Source: a virus. Taken from it: 34,121 bases of DNA. A program made the position numbers and the translations under genes. The stretch spans positions 1 through 34,121 of IMG/VR virus record IMGVR_UViG_3300044644_002649; one strand, 5' to 3'. The notes beneath the pieces are model-generated. The model saw nothing but the letters and a program-made list of their open reading frames with translations. It ran no database searches and was not told where the DNA came from. Position 1 is the first letter of the stretch. Each line of letters starts with the position of its first letter. Below, piece after piece: positions 1 to 8,029 of the stretch.

Positions 1-103
1 GGTGCTGCTCGCCTGCGGGTCCATGTGACGTGCGCGGATAAGATCCCGCTTTAAGACACACGATGGTTTTCTGACATGCAATAAATGTCGTCTTTGTTGA
101 GCA

Positions 104-916
104 GTGGTGAATTTCTTCCTTCCCATCGAAGCGGTGATTGATGATGCTCTAGAGGTGATTTGTCCACGGTCGCCCAGCCGCTTTCGTACGCGCCGCCGTC
201 CAAAAACCCAGCAATCACCGGGTTTGAGGCCGCGTGTGGCGTACTACGGGTACAGATACTATGACCCTCAAACCGGCAGATGGCCTAGCAGAGATCCGAT
301 TGAGGAAAAAGGTGGGGTGAACTTGTATGGGATGGTTCGGAACAATCCGATTCGCTACGTTGATCGTCTCGGTTTGGAGAAGTGGTTGTGCATCATGTCG
401 AATGTCTGCGAGAAAAATGGAGCTGGTGACACAGATGGACACGCTGCACTGGTCTTAGTCGATACAGACACCGGCAAGACTACAACTTACAGCCTATGGC
501 CTGACAGCCACCCCAATATACAAAGGGGCGGACTCGATAATGGCAAAGGCTCGGATGTCAGGGAGAACTTTCCGGGTGATGCTCCTGCGGGTTATAAATA
601 CAAACATTGCAAGAAACTTACTGACGATCAGGCAAAGAAGCTCGTTGAGAATGCCAAAGAGCATCGCGAGTGGTGTTACACAGATAACTGTTCATCCTTT
701 GCGTCGGATACTTTTGGCGACGTTACTGGAACGGATGTTGATGCAGACGACTGGGCAGGGTTTGAATCGCCGGGAGAACTTGGCGATAGTATAAACTCAG
801 CAAACGGAGGATCTAACAGCAACGAAGGATCAATCCCAGGCGGCACACCAACGAACCCAAGCGGTGGGGCTACCAATCCAGGGCCAGCTGGTCCTCCGGG
901 ATCGAGCAGAAAATGA
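104..916 (+). CDS. Orphan RHS core / C-terminal cassette with putative papain-like toxin tail
   Basis: RHS proteins carry a conserved core that ends in a hypervariable C-terminal toxin. This 270-residue product is only the last part. Residues 43-90 hold the RHS-associated core end ([24 protein letters not shown]). From about residue 91 the sequence is cassette-specific. The tail has GHAALVLVD (His113) and DNCSSFASD (Cys196), an order that fits a permuted papain-like or NlpC/LRAT-type fold; that fold is inferred. The end is rich in Gly, Ser, Pro and Asn. The start is a GTG just after an in-frame TGA, with no ribosome site, so the cassette may be silent until recombined onto a full RHS gene. 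The next gene overlaps by 4 nt. Confidence 0.75.
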   Translation: MVNFFLPIEAVIDDALEVICPRSPSRFRTRRRPKTQQSPGLRPRVAYYGYRYYDPQTGRWPSRDPIEEKGGVNLYGMVRNNPIRYVDRLGLEKWLCIMSNVCEKNGAGDTDGHAALVLVDTDTGKTTTYSLWPDSHPNIQRGGLDNGKGSDVRENFPGDAPAGYKYKHCKKLTDDQAKKLVENAKEHREWCYTDNCSSFASDTFGDVTGTDVDADDWAGFESPGELGDSINSANGGSNSNEGSIPGGTPTNPSGGATNPGPAGPPGSSRK

Positions 917-1248
917 TTACAACCATGAACAGTTTATCTGTAGCCATTCTATCATCCATCTGCCTTGTTGGTTGCAGTCCAGTTCCCAAGTCTGAAACCT
1001 TGGAAGTGCGTGATTTCAAAGCCTTAGTCGAGGGACCACAAGGCGCGGCAAGCACTACCTTTTTGGGTCTCTTTTATTGCGGTGATCACTCTGGGTTTTC
1101 TTACTTCGTATTACGAAGAAGACTGGCTAGTGACCGATGGCTCAAGATTGCTGCGTCTACGTGGCCAGCCGACAAGCGAATGAACTTCGTCCGCGATGAG
1201 AAACAGTGGGTAGAGAGCAACAAGGCTGTTGCGGCACTCACCCCATGA
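913..1248 (+). CDS. Small lipoprotein, candidate immunity protein for the first RHS tail
   Basis: This 111-residue protein has a lipoprotein signal: a hydrophobic stretch at residues 7-20 ending in the lipobox LVGC, with Cys21 as the lipidation site. The mature part has no motif I recognise. Its ATG overlaps the stop of the RHS cassette (ATGA), so the two are translationally coupled. That position, directly after an RHS C-terminal domain, is where immunity genes normally sit. Export to the envelope would imply that the toxin acts there. Immunity function is an inference from position only. Confidence 0.6.
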   Translation: MITTMNSLSVAILSSICLVGCSPVPKSETLEVRDFKALVEGPQGAASTTFLGLFYCGDHSGFSYFVLRRRLASDRWLKIAASTWPADKRMNFVRDEKQWVESNKAVAALTP

Positions 1249-1302
1249 ACTTTCATTTCAATTCATATTTTCAAGGGGGCTATTTCAAGGAGACTAAAGT
1301 GT

Positions 1303-1412
1303 GAGGTGATCCCGCAAAACGGAGCCAGAGTTTTGTTAAAACTTTAGCTGCTCTGCGTTGCGTAATTCACCATCCAAATCAGACCAACGAAACGAAAGAG
1401 AAGACTTCTGAA
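1303..1412 (+). repeat. Repeat copy 1, IS3-like terminus
   Basis: This copy begins TGAGGTGATCCCGCAAAACG and ends near a stretch reading CAAATCAGACCAACGAAACG. The same two blocks recur at 2671-2780. The TGA...CCC.CAAAA pattern resembles the terminal inverted repeat of IS3-family elements, but no transposase is present, so it would be a relic. It fills most of the gap between the first immunity-like gene and the second RHS cassette. Confidence 0.55.
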
Positions 1413-1433
1413 AGCTGAGGCCTGCCCCCCTAG

Positions 1434-2234
1434 TTGCAGCTTTGGTTTTCAAGGGCGAGAAGAGCGGCTTGGCGCTTTCCCTCGGAATGTAGCAAACAAC
1501 ATGAATGGGGGAATTTCTTCCTTCCCATCCCGGCGTTGATTAGCGATGCTCTAGGGGTGATTTGTCCACGGTCGCCCAGCCGCTTTCGTTCGCGCCCCCG
1601 TCCAAAATCCCAGCACTCACGGGGTTTGAGGCCGCGTGTGGCGTACTACGGGTACAGATACTATGACCCTCAAACCGGCAAATGGCCTAGCAGGGATCCG
1701 ATTGGGGAAGAGGGTGGTTTGAATCTGTATGGGTTTGTTGGGAATGATGGGCTGAATGAGTCAGATGTGTTAGGCTTAAAAGAAGATTGCTGCAATGGAC
1801 AAAAAGGAGTCAACGAAGTTATTGATGACGCAGGGCGTAAATGCTGTGAAGATGAAATTAAAACCGTGGAAATTAGGGTGAGAGCAAGAAAAGCATACAA
1901 TGATACTGGACATGCTTACATTCACACACCAAATCATAACCGTGGACTTTATGCTGGAAGTTCAATTTGGGGCGGTAATGGCAAGGTGTACACCGAAGCC
2001 GACAACGCCGAGTACAATCCAGAGAATAGCTATTCCTATAGAGCGTGTCCTGAGTCAGTCCAGAAACTTGACAATGAAATAACTGGACCAGACGACACAG
2101 AATACAATTTCACAAATATAGGCGGCAGGAATTGTGCTGGATGGGCATGTCAGAAAATCAAGAATGCTGGATTTACTCCTCCTTACAATCCATCATTACC
2201 AACCCTTCGGCCGGCAGCATGGGGTAATAAATAA
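1434..2234 (+). CDS. Second orphan RHS core / C-terminal cassette
   Basis: This is a second RHS end fragment. Residues 27-113 are closely related in protein and DNA to the first cassette ([47 protein letters not shown]), and the sequences then diverge completely. The specific tail has paired cysteines (DCC, KCC), GHAYIHTP with His160, and GGRNCAGWAC with Cys234. That is again a His-then-Cys order suggesting a papain-like fold, although the two tails are not otherwise alike. No ATG is in frame before the conserved part. The only start is a TTG, so the gene is probably a silent or displaced cassette. The tail is more AT-rich than the core. Confidence 0.7.
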   Translation: MQLWFSRARRAAWRFPSECSKQHEWGNFFLPIPALISDALGVICPRSPSRFRSRPRPKSQHSRGLRPRVAYYGYRYYDPQTGKWPSRDPIGEEGGLNLYGFVGNDGLNESDVLGLKEDCCNGQKGVNEVIDDAGRKCCEDEIKTVEIRVRARKAYNDTGHAYIHTPNHNRGLYAGSSIWGGNGKVYTEADNAEYNPENSYSYRACPESVQKLDNEITGPDDTEYNFTNIGGRNCAGWACQKIKNAGFTPPYNPSLPTLRPAAWGNK

Positions 2235-2246
2235 AGGCCCGCCTGT

Positions 2247-2600
2247 ATGAAAAGTGCGTTCAAGAAAATATTGGCAATTGCTTTTATACTTGTAGCTTCT
2301 TTTGCATTTCTTACACATTGGCTAGAAAGCAATTTGATGGCGCCAGAAGGAGTTGTGATCTTGAATAAAGTCGAACGTGCATTTGAAAATGATCCTGTGA
2401 TTACGGATTGGAAAATAAAAGAAAATAAATATTCAGGCGTAAAGTGGATGTTATACACGAGTGAAATACATGGTATTTTGCTATTTAAGAAAGAAACAAA
2501 AATACCTGATAATGTTTGCAAAAAACTTTTCAGTATATCTAAGAAAAACAGTAATAATAACTTTACTATTAAATTTGATAAAAAGGTAATAGGCGACTGA
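2247..2600 (+). CDS. Small membrane-anchored protein, candidate immunity protein for the second RHS tail
   Basis: This 117-residue protein has a basic N-terminus (MKSAFKK) followed by a hydrophobic segment at about residues 8-23, which is a signal anchor or uncleaved signal. The rest is Lys-rich and soluble-looking, and I do not recognise the domain. It starts 12 nt after the RHS cassette stop, in the immunity position. The gene is strikingly AT-rich compared with the phage genes, which suggests acquisition together with its toxin tail. Immunity function is inferred from location and from the parallel with the lipoprotein gene at 913-1248. Confidence 0.6.
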   Translation: MKSAFKKILAIAFILVASFAFLTHWLESNLMAPEGVVILNKVERAFENDPVITDWKIKENKYSGVKWMLYTSEIHGILLFKKETKIPDNVCKKLFSISKKNSNNNFTIKFDKKVIGD

Positions 2601-2670
2601 ATCAATGATGGGTGTGGAAAAGTTTTACGACTTACCGCGACAGAAATGCGCTAGGCGGCCACAAACAAGG

Positions 2671-2780
2671 TCTGAAGTGGTCCCGCAAAACGGAGCCAGA
2701 GGTTTGTTGAAACTTAAGCTGGTTTGAGAGGGCCAAATAACAAACGCAAATCAGACCAACGAAACGAGAGAGAAGCCACC
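2671..2780 (+). repeat. Repeat copy 2, IS3-like terminus at the prophage edge
   Basis: This copy begins TGAAGTGGTCCCGCAAAACG and carries the same downstream block (AATCAGACCAACGAAACG, GAGAGAAG) as 1303-1412. It ends exactly where the endolysin gene of the late phage operon ends (stop at 2781-2783). It therefore marks the border between the RHS region and the phage DNA. Confidence 0.55.
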
Positions 2781-3344
2781 TCACCGCGTCGGCTGGAAGT
2801 GCATCGAATCGCGGCTGATCTGCCAGCCGAGGCCGATCCAGCCTTCGCGGGCAAATTCCTCCATCACCTCGATCGGCATGGTGGCAGCGACCGGCCATGA
2901 AGTCTTGAGGCCGTTGTGGTTGGGGTCTAGGTCGATGGCGGCTCCCCACGAATGCTTTGATGGGCGGTTGCCGCCTCGCATAGGGCGTGGGTTGTAGCAA
3001 CCGGCGTATTTCGCCAAAATTCCCCGATGGGGGCCAACTGAGATCCGGCGCAGAATCCGGCCTAGGGAGTCTGCTACTAGCTCATGGCATCGGATAGATC
3101 GCACGGCCTGCCCGTCATACTTCACGCCGAGTCCAGTGACATCGAGGCCGATCAGCCTGCTCTCATCTCCTGGTTGGCCAAAGAAACGGACCATGGCTCC
3201 GTCTGCTGGAGAAGGCCAGGCACACCCGATTGGCATCATGGCTTTGAGGTGACGTTGGCAGGCAGCGATCGACTTCGGGCCCCAGAATCCGTCTTGGGTA
3301 GTGCCTATGCGCCGCTGGAGCTCAATGATCTGAGATTGGTTCAT
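2781..3344 (-). CDS. Endolysin, M15-type peptidase
   Basis: The protein is predicted to cleave peptidoglycan cross-links and lyse the host at the end of infection. The 187-residue product has a short N-terminal region resembling a peptidoglycan-binding repeat (residues 1-35, LQRRIGTTQDGFWGPKSIAACQ) and a C-terminal zinc-peptidase domain. That domain has SKHSWGAAIDLD, the family's SxHxxGxAxD zinc motif, and the final SMHFQ, which supplies the last His ligand. It is the last gene of the leftward late operon, after two holin-like genes, which is the usual place for lysis genes. Confidence 0.85.
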   Translation of the reverse strand: MNQSQIIELQRRIGTTQDGFWGPKSIAACQRHLKAMMPIGCAWPSPADGAMVRFFGQPGDESRLIGLDVTGLGVKYDGQAVRSIRCHELVADSLGRILRRISVGPHRGILAKYAGCYNPRPMRGGNRPSKHSWGAAIDLDPNHNGLKTSWPVAATMPIEVMEEFAREGWIGLGWQISRDSMHFQPTR

Positions 3345-3403
3345 GGTGCTGATTTATGGGGAGTTTTGCTTGCGCGTGGGGCGCGGAGGTTCAAGTTTGG
3401 GGC

Positions 3404-3628
3404 ATGAGTGACGACAGAATGACACCCACACCCGTGAGGTTTCCTGAAGAGTTGACTGCCCGTGTGGATGCCATTTCCAAATCCATGGCCCTCTCGCATG
3501 CGTCGGTGCTACGTTTGGCAATTAACCAATGGTTTGAGGCTGGGGGCGATAAGACCGGACCTTTCGCACTCGCTAAAAAGAGTGCCAAGAAAGACGCTCC
3601 AAAAGGTCGCGGCAAAAAGAGCAAGTAA
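3404..3628 (+). CDS. Ribbon-helix-helix (CopG-like) small DNA-binding protein
   Basis: This 74-residue protein has the ribbon-helix-helix pattern: a strand TPVRFPEEL followed by two helices (TARVDAISKSM and SHASVLRLAINQWFE). The C-terminal 20 residues are very rich in Lys, which suggests extra nucleic-acid contact. The start at 3404 leaves the conserved strand near the N-terminus. The gene lies on the plus strand within the minus-strand lysis cluster, between the endolysin and a holin-like gene. It could be a local repressor or a solitary antitoxin-type regulator; no toxin gene is next to it. Confidence 0.7.
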   Translation: MSDDRMTPTPVRFPEELTARVDAISKSMALSHASVLRLAINQWFEAGGDKTGPFALAKKSAKKDAPKGRGKKSK

Positions 3629-3631
3629 GCA

Positions 3632-3823
3632 TCATCCGTTGAAGCTCTGATTGGCTTTTCCGTCATCGACGATGTCACCAATCCTGTTGGTGGTGTCTTT
3701 GATTATTGAAGCGGCGGCAAAGATCACAATGCCGAGCTTTGGATCAATAAACGGAATGGAACCAAGGGCGGTGATAAAGCCGCTAACCTTGCCGATGTAG
3801 CTGAGGATTCTGAGTGCTTTCAT
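3632..3823 (-). CDS. Small membrane protein, holin-like
   Basis: This 63-residue protein has a hydrophobic run at about residues 7-40 (two short membrane segments separated by a Pro/Asp turn) and a charged C-terminus. Its size, position directly before the endolysin end of the operon and neighbour at 3842 suggest a role in the lysis cassette. No specific holin family is recognised. A TTGACA box lies 22 nt upstream of the ATG. The 3' end is only 3 nt from the end of the convergent plus-strand regulator gene. Confidence 0.55.
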   Translation of the reverse strand: MKALRILSYIGKVSGFITALGSIPFIDPKLGIVIFAAASIIKDTTNRIGDIVDDGKANQSFNG

Positions 3824-3841
3824 GACGCCTAGGTATTGTTG

Positions 3842-4030
3842 TCAACGCTTGCGCCACTTTCGCACCATGGCGACGAGCGACATAATGCCAACGGCAAGGC
3901 CAACGATCAGCGAGGCAATTCGCAGGTGCCATTCGACCTGCTCTTGAAGCGACGTGATGACGCCGACCATCGGCGAAATGATGCCGACAATGGCTTTGGA
4001 TGCGTAGTCGATGTCGATGGCTGTGCGCAT
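3842..4030 (-). CDS. Putative holin
   Basis: The predicted 62-residue protein has a hydrophobic segment at about residues 12-28 (IVGIISPMVGVI), a stronger one at about 40-55 (IASLIVGLAVGIMSLVAMV) and a strongly basic tail (RKWRKR). That layout is typical of two-segment phage holins. The ATG at 4030 is chosen; a TTG at 4054, directly after the stop of the tail-fibre gene, would add eight residues and is possible. The gene lies between the tail fibre and a second small membrane protein, followed by the endolysin. Confidence 0.6.
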   Translation of the reverse strand: MRTAIDIDYASKAIVGIISPMVGVITSLQEQVEWHLRIASLIVGLAVGIMSLVAMVRKWRKR

Positions 4031-4057
4031 GGAGGTGATTAGGAACTGGCGCAAAAA

Positions 4058-5404
4058 TTATCCGATTTTACGGGCAATGATGTAGGCCCGCTTCCTGCAA
4101 TAAGATGGGTTGATCGGATTGTGATCTTTTTGGTTGAACGACAACGACAAGGTTGTGTTGAGGTTAAACACCTCCACGATTCCCGTTAGGCTGCGACGAA
4201 ACTCCGTTGCCGTTCCGGTGCTGGATCGCGAGGTCGATTCAATGTTGTCCCCAGAAACCACCGTGCTTGTGACCGACGATCCTCCGTAAAACTCGGATAG
4301 ACCGCACTTGATTGGGAGATTGGCCGATAATGTTACGGTGCAGTTTGCTGGGCTATTTTCGGCATATTCAGCGAGGAATGCGTCAAATTGGTAGGTGCCG
4401 ATGGGCAAGGATACCGAAGCGACAACTATTGGCGTGGTGTCGAATGATTGCAGCAGTGAGGTGGATAAGCTTTTGAAGATCTGTCCGTATCTGGCATCAG
4501 CAAGATGGAGATTCATCACGCTCGCACCATTTTCGGCCTTTTGATTCATCAATTCCATCTGGCCGGTGAAGGTCTTCTTGCCGGCGATGGTCTGGTCATC
4601 GGATGTTTTCACCACGGAATTTCCGATGGTCGTATCCAACAAAAATGTCCCAGATGCGTTTGGCAGAGTGTACGAGCGACTCTGTGACATCATGTCAGGG
4701 TTGGCATTTATTTGGCCGTAAAAGACAGTACCATTCGTTAAACGCAGCATGGTTGCGGAAATCCTTCCGTCATCGTCCCTGCGAACCACGGTTGCCCCTT
4801 CGTATGGAGAGGCAGATATTTTGTAAGAATTGACCCAAGTTTGCGTCCAATCCTGGTAGCTCAAGATCGATTCATTATCGAGCGTCTCAGGGTCTATGGA
4901 AACATCGTCCAACTTCATCAACTCCGTCTCGCCCTTGGCCCCTGTCAGTGAGGCTAGCCATTGGATCTCGTTGCCTACAAAGCCGTTATCGACAGCGATC
5001 TCATAGGCGCTTTTGCCCGCAGCAGGAGCCCCGGGTTGATTGGTGTAAATAGGCAATGAAGTCGTCGTTTTTCGCGTCACATCGCGAACGAGCTTGAGTC
5101 CGCCGAATGCCACGGTTCGCACCTCGCCTGTCGTTAAGTTCTGAGCTTGGAGATCCCATACAAGCTGGACTGCGGGGAGAGGAAGCGTGTCATTGGGAAC
5201 GACCTCGATGATGGCGGTGCTGCCACTAACCGCGATGCCGGCCCCACTGATTTTTTGAATCACTGCCGAGCTATCATCTTCACTGGCCGAGCGCTTTACG
5301 GTCCATATCAGCGACCACTGTGCTGCCGGCTCAAACGGCCCACCGTTCCACGCCATTGGCAGAGGAAAAGAATTGGAATCCCCGATGAATTGACTGAGCT
5401 GCAT
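4058..5404 (-). CDS. Tail fibre / baseplate-type protein
   Basis: This 448-residue protein is the last structural gene before the lysis genes, the usual place for a tail fibre. The first 130 residues form a beta-rich domain ending in the motif RDVTRKTTTSLPIYTNQPGAP, like N-terminal domains that attach fibres to the tail tip. The region SAYEIAVDNGFVGNEIQWLASLTGAKGETEL resembles the short collagen-like links common in phage fibres. The middle has a motif like SRSYTLPNASGTFLLDT, common in fibre shafts, and the C-terminal 130 residues are beta-rich and likely bind the receptor. A TTGACA box lies 22 nt before the ATG. Confidence 0.7.
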   Translation of the reverse strand: MQLSQFIGDSNSFPLPMAWNGGPFEPAAQWSLIWTVKRSASEDDSSAVIQKISGAGIAVSGSTAIIEVVPNDTLPLPAVQLVWDLQAQNLTTGEVRTVAFGGLKLVRDVTRKTTTSLPIYTNQPGAPAAGKSAYEIAVDNGFVGNEIQWLASLTGAKGETELMKLDDVSIDPETLDNESILSYQDWTQTWVNSYKISASPYEGATVVRRDDDGRISATMLRLTNGTVFYGQINANPDMMSQSRSYTLPNASGTFLLDTTIGNSVVKTSDDQTIAGKKTFTGQMELMNQKAENGASVMNLHLADARYGQIFKSLSTSLLQSFDTTPIVVASVSLPIGTYQFDAFLAEYAENSPANCTVTLSANLPIKCGLSEFYGGSSVTSTVVSGDNIESTSRSSTGTATEFRRSLTGIVEVFNLNTTLSLSFNQKDHNPINPSYCRKRAYIIARKIG

Positions 5405-5432
5405 TCTTACCCAGCTTGCGTGTCAACGCGGC

Positions 5433-5645
5433 TCACTTCCACTTACCCAGCGGGCATTTCGCAGTCGATAGGCGCGCCTTTACTTGCATCGCGCACCCGC
5501 ATTGCAGGCATCGCCCGTCGTTGTATTGCGGGCAGGCATGGCAAATTTCAAGCCTCTCAGCGGATTGGTCGGATAGCTTGAACCCATCGGCTCCCCATTT
5601 TGCGAGCTCTGCCCCAAGTCTGTATGCGGCGGCGAGCGGGTTCAT
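5433..5645 (-). CDS. Small Cys-rich protein, zinc-binding type
   Basis: This 70-residue protein carries CHACPQYNDGRCLQCGC and a last KCPLGKW, giving at least six cysteines spaced as in small zinc-binding proteins seen in phage tail modules. Its ATG overlaps the stop of the gene upstream (ATGA), so it belongs to the tail operon. The Cys pattern is reminiscent of small phage proteins next to tail fibre genes, but I cannot assign a role. Confidence 0.65.
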   Translation of the reverse strand: MNPLAAAYRLGAELAKWGADGFKLSDQSAERLEICHACPQYNDGRCLQCGCAMQVKARLSTAKCPLGKWK

Positions 5646-6559
5646 GAGATGATGTAGGCCAGGGAGTCATCAACCCGAATTCCGGCAAGGCCGTTGTAAA
5701 TGCCGGGGAAATTGACGAGCCCGGTTCCCACTACGACATCAACGGGTACTGTCCATGTGTTGGTTATCTTGAATGGCGATCCGTCGATGCTGACTCCATC
5801 GAATGGGTATGGAGACACTGGCGCTCCATTCGATTGCAGGGTGAGAGGGATAGTGGCAAGAATCTGCCCAGCGCTGGTGATATTGAGTTCTGCCCCCGGT
5901 GCGGTGTAGGCAATCCCTCGTGCGTTGTAATTGATGAGGGTAAGGAAGAGCGATTTGCCCACTGGGATGGTGGCGAGCTTGTAGCCGGCCGGAACAAAGT
6001 TGATGCCTGGTCCGGCATTGGCAATGGCTTCAGTCCATCCGCCGCTGCAGGTTGGATTTCCGATGAAACAAACCTTGCGCGTTTTGGCGTAGAATCCTAC
6101 CGGGGAAGTGTTTGTCGAGGTGGTAAACGCGCCGATTGGAATCTGGAAAGTGTTGCACCTTGTGTAGGACGAACCACAGGTGTTTCCGAGGTCGTTGACT
6201 CCACCGGTGTTGTCGAGATATGCCGTGCCTACGACCAGTTGCTCATTGCCTGCGTATCCCCAGTCGAATGTTGCCCGATTGCAGGTATGGCTACCCCAAG
6301 CGGCATCGCCGGGCTTGTAAGTCACATCCATGGTCGCTCCGAGCGAATTTACCTTCGAGGTGTCGAAATCGATGTAGATGTACTTTGAGGTCGAAACGGT
6401 GGGATCGCCGTCATAAACGACCGTGCCATCTGCTGCTGTGACCACCACATGGCCAACGCCGCCATGGCAGGCAGCGTACCTGCACTTGAACCAAATGGCT
6501 TTGCCATTGGGCGTAGGGCAGTTCACCTCGCTGAGAAGATTGATGCAGCAGGAGTTCAT
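5642..6559 (-). CDS. Predicted tail-tip / receptor-binding-type protein
   Basis: The start at 6559 (MNSCCINLL) is chosen because it overlaps the upstream stop as ATGA; an upstream start at 6628 would overlap that gene by 73 nt. The 305-residue product is beta-rich, has many cysteines in its first half (CCINLLSEVNC, FKCRYAACHGG, SHTCNRA, NTCGSSYTRCNT) and ends in repeated short strands. No known family is recognised. Its position among the tail genes makes a virion surface role likely. Confidence 0.55.
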   Translation of the reverse strand: MNSCCINLLSEVNCPTPNGKAIWFKCRYAACHGGVGHVVVTAADGTVVYDGDPTVSTSKYIYIDFDTSKVNSLGATMDVTYKPGDAAWGSHTCNRATFDWGYAGNEQLVVGTAYLDNTGGVNDLGNTCGSSYTRCNTFQIPIGAFTTSTNTSPVGFYAKTRKVCFIGNPTCSGGWTEAIANAGPGINFVPAGYKLATIPVGKSLFLTLINYNARGIAYTAPGAELNITSAGQILATIPLTLQSNGAPVSPYPFDGVSIDGSPFKITNTWTVPVDVVVGTGLVNFPGIYNGLAGIRVDDSLAYIIS

Positions 6560-8028
6560 GATTCGGGGCTCTTTGCGAAAATCGTTAGATGCGCCATCGA
6601 ATTGCTTCCTTCTGGCAAGGATCTGCACAGGAGGTTGTACACCCCGTACCTTCCTTCAATGTTGCTCAGGGTGGTTTTCAGAACACCCCCTCCCATCGAT
6701 TCCCTGGAAAAGGACAAATCATAGGGTGGGGGAGTTAATGCGCTCGCGGCTCTATAATTCGCGAACCCTTGTTCCATGATTCCGAAAAACATTTTCAGTC
6801 CGAACAGGGCCAGCGGAACCGTGGAGAACTTGCCCTCGGACGATGTCCAGAACATCACCTCAAGTTCGCCTTTGAAATCATCCTCTAGGATGAACTCACC
6901 GAAGAACCTCCCGTTCGTCGACAATGGGATGTCGGCATTGACGATGGTTTTCCATTTTTTGCCGTCGATGGCAGTGCCGTTAAAAGTGGCGTACTGGCTG
7001 GATGTTTCCGGCACCACGTACTGCCTTTGAGCTGAGACGGTATCTAGGATCGCTTCTCTTGGATAAAGTAGGTTTGCATCGGTGACCTGCCAATCGGCTC
7101 CTACGATGTCACTCTCCGTAAGCTGATTGTTTTTGAGCGGGTAGGCGGTAGCTCCCTGGGCATCCAGTGCGTTGAGGGGAGAATCATAGTGCCATACGAT
7201 GTGGCTTCCATCTGCGGGCAAGGTCAAATCGTGGGCGTCCGCCGATGAGGTGATGGCTTTGGTGGGCGGGCGAATGCCAATGCAACGTTTGCTGCTTCCC
7301 CATCCGCCACGTCTTGCCAACTTGCCGCGTAGGACCGCGCTGAATGCCTCACCGTAGGTTCTGAACCCAAAGAATTGCACCCCGTCGATGGTGACGTTGG
7401 GCGAACTCAGCTCCGTGACAATAAATTCAATCTGGAACCTTTGAACCTCGGTTGAGCCCACCACACCGACGGCGATCGGGTAGCTGTTGGAGCAGTCACG
7501 GGGATCTCCGTTAGAGCCGCCAATCGTATGCGGGCTGGTGAAATTTGGTGGGTACGGCCCATCGAAATCCGCAATGAAGGTACCCGCCTCACTTGGTGTG
7601 CCCCAGAACCTCAGCCCCTGACTCGTTCCTTCCCAATTAAGGCCCGCCGGGATGCGCCCGGTCTTTCTCCATCTTGCGTAACGATGGTAGCCGCCCGACA
7701 GGGTCACATCATTGTAAGGGGTGCTTGTTGAAAATTGGTCCTTTCGCAAGCGAACTACGCTGACCGGATTGGGCCACTCGATGAGGAACAAAATGATCTC
7801 CGAATCGGTGCCGTCCGCTTTGGTGGCGGTGAGCGTGGCTTGCAGGTTGTTGGTGGCGGCAAGCGGAGTCCCTGAAATCACCCCGGTGCTGGGGGCGATG
7901 CTTATTCCGGCAGGCAGACCGGATGCGCTCCAGGTTACTGGTCCGCCTGTCACCTGCGCGGTTTGAGACAGCGAGGTGCCAGCAACGCCATAGACCTTTT
8001 GATTGGGGCTGATGATGGGGGCAGGCAT
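6556..8028 (-). CDS. Tail protein with N-terminal Ig-like (He_PIG-type) domain
   Basis: Residues 1-85 of this 490-residue protein form a putative Ig-like domain of the He_PIG type (SGLPAGISIAPSTGVISGTP, then LTATKADGT), a fold often used for carbohydrate or surface contact. The remaining 400 residues are beta-rich and not recognised. The N-terminus (MPAPII) and the Ig domain are paralogous to those of the next upstream gene (8030-8818). The two are only 1 nt apart, which suggests duplication of the attachment domain with different distal parts. Confidence 0.65.
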   Translation of the reverse strand: MPAPIISPNQKVYGVAGTSLSQTAQVTGGPVTWSASGLPAGISIAPSTGVISGTPLAATNNLQATLTATKADGTDSEIILFLIEWPNPVSVVRLRKDQFSTSTPYNDVTLSGGYHRYARWRKTGRIPAGLNWEGTSQGLRFWGTPSEAGTFIADFDGPYPPNFTSPHTIGGSNGDPRDCSNSYPIAVGVVGSTEVQRFQIEFIVTELSSPNVTIDGVQFFGFRTYGEAFSAVLRGKLARRGGWGSSKRCIGIRPPTKAITSSADAHDLTLPADGSHIVWHYDSPLNALDAQGATAYPLKNNQLTESDIVGADWQVTDANLLYPREAILDTVSAQRQYVVPETSSQYATFNGTAIDGKKWKTIVNADIPLSTNGRFFGEFILEDDFKGELEVMFWTSSEGKFSTVPLALFGLKMFFGIMEQGFANYRAASALTPPPYDLSFSRESMGGGVLKTTLSNIEGRYGVYNLLCRSLPEGSNSMAHLTIFAKSPES

Positions 8029-8029
8029 T

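Noticed and set aside
2632-3000. 122-codon minus-strand frame overlapping the endolysin 3' half
   Set aside because: It is another frame of the endolysin gene running into the repeat and has no recognisable domain.
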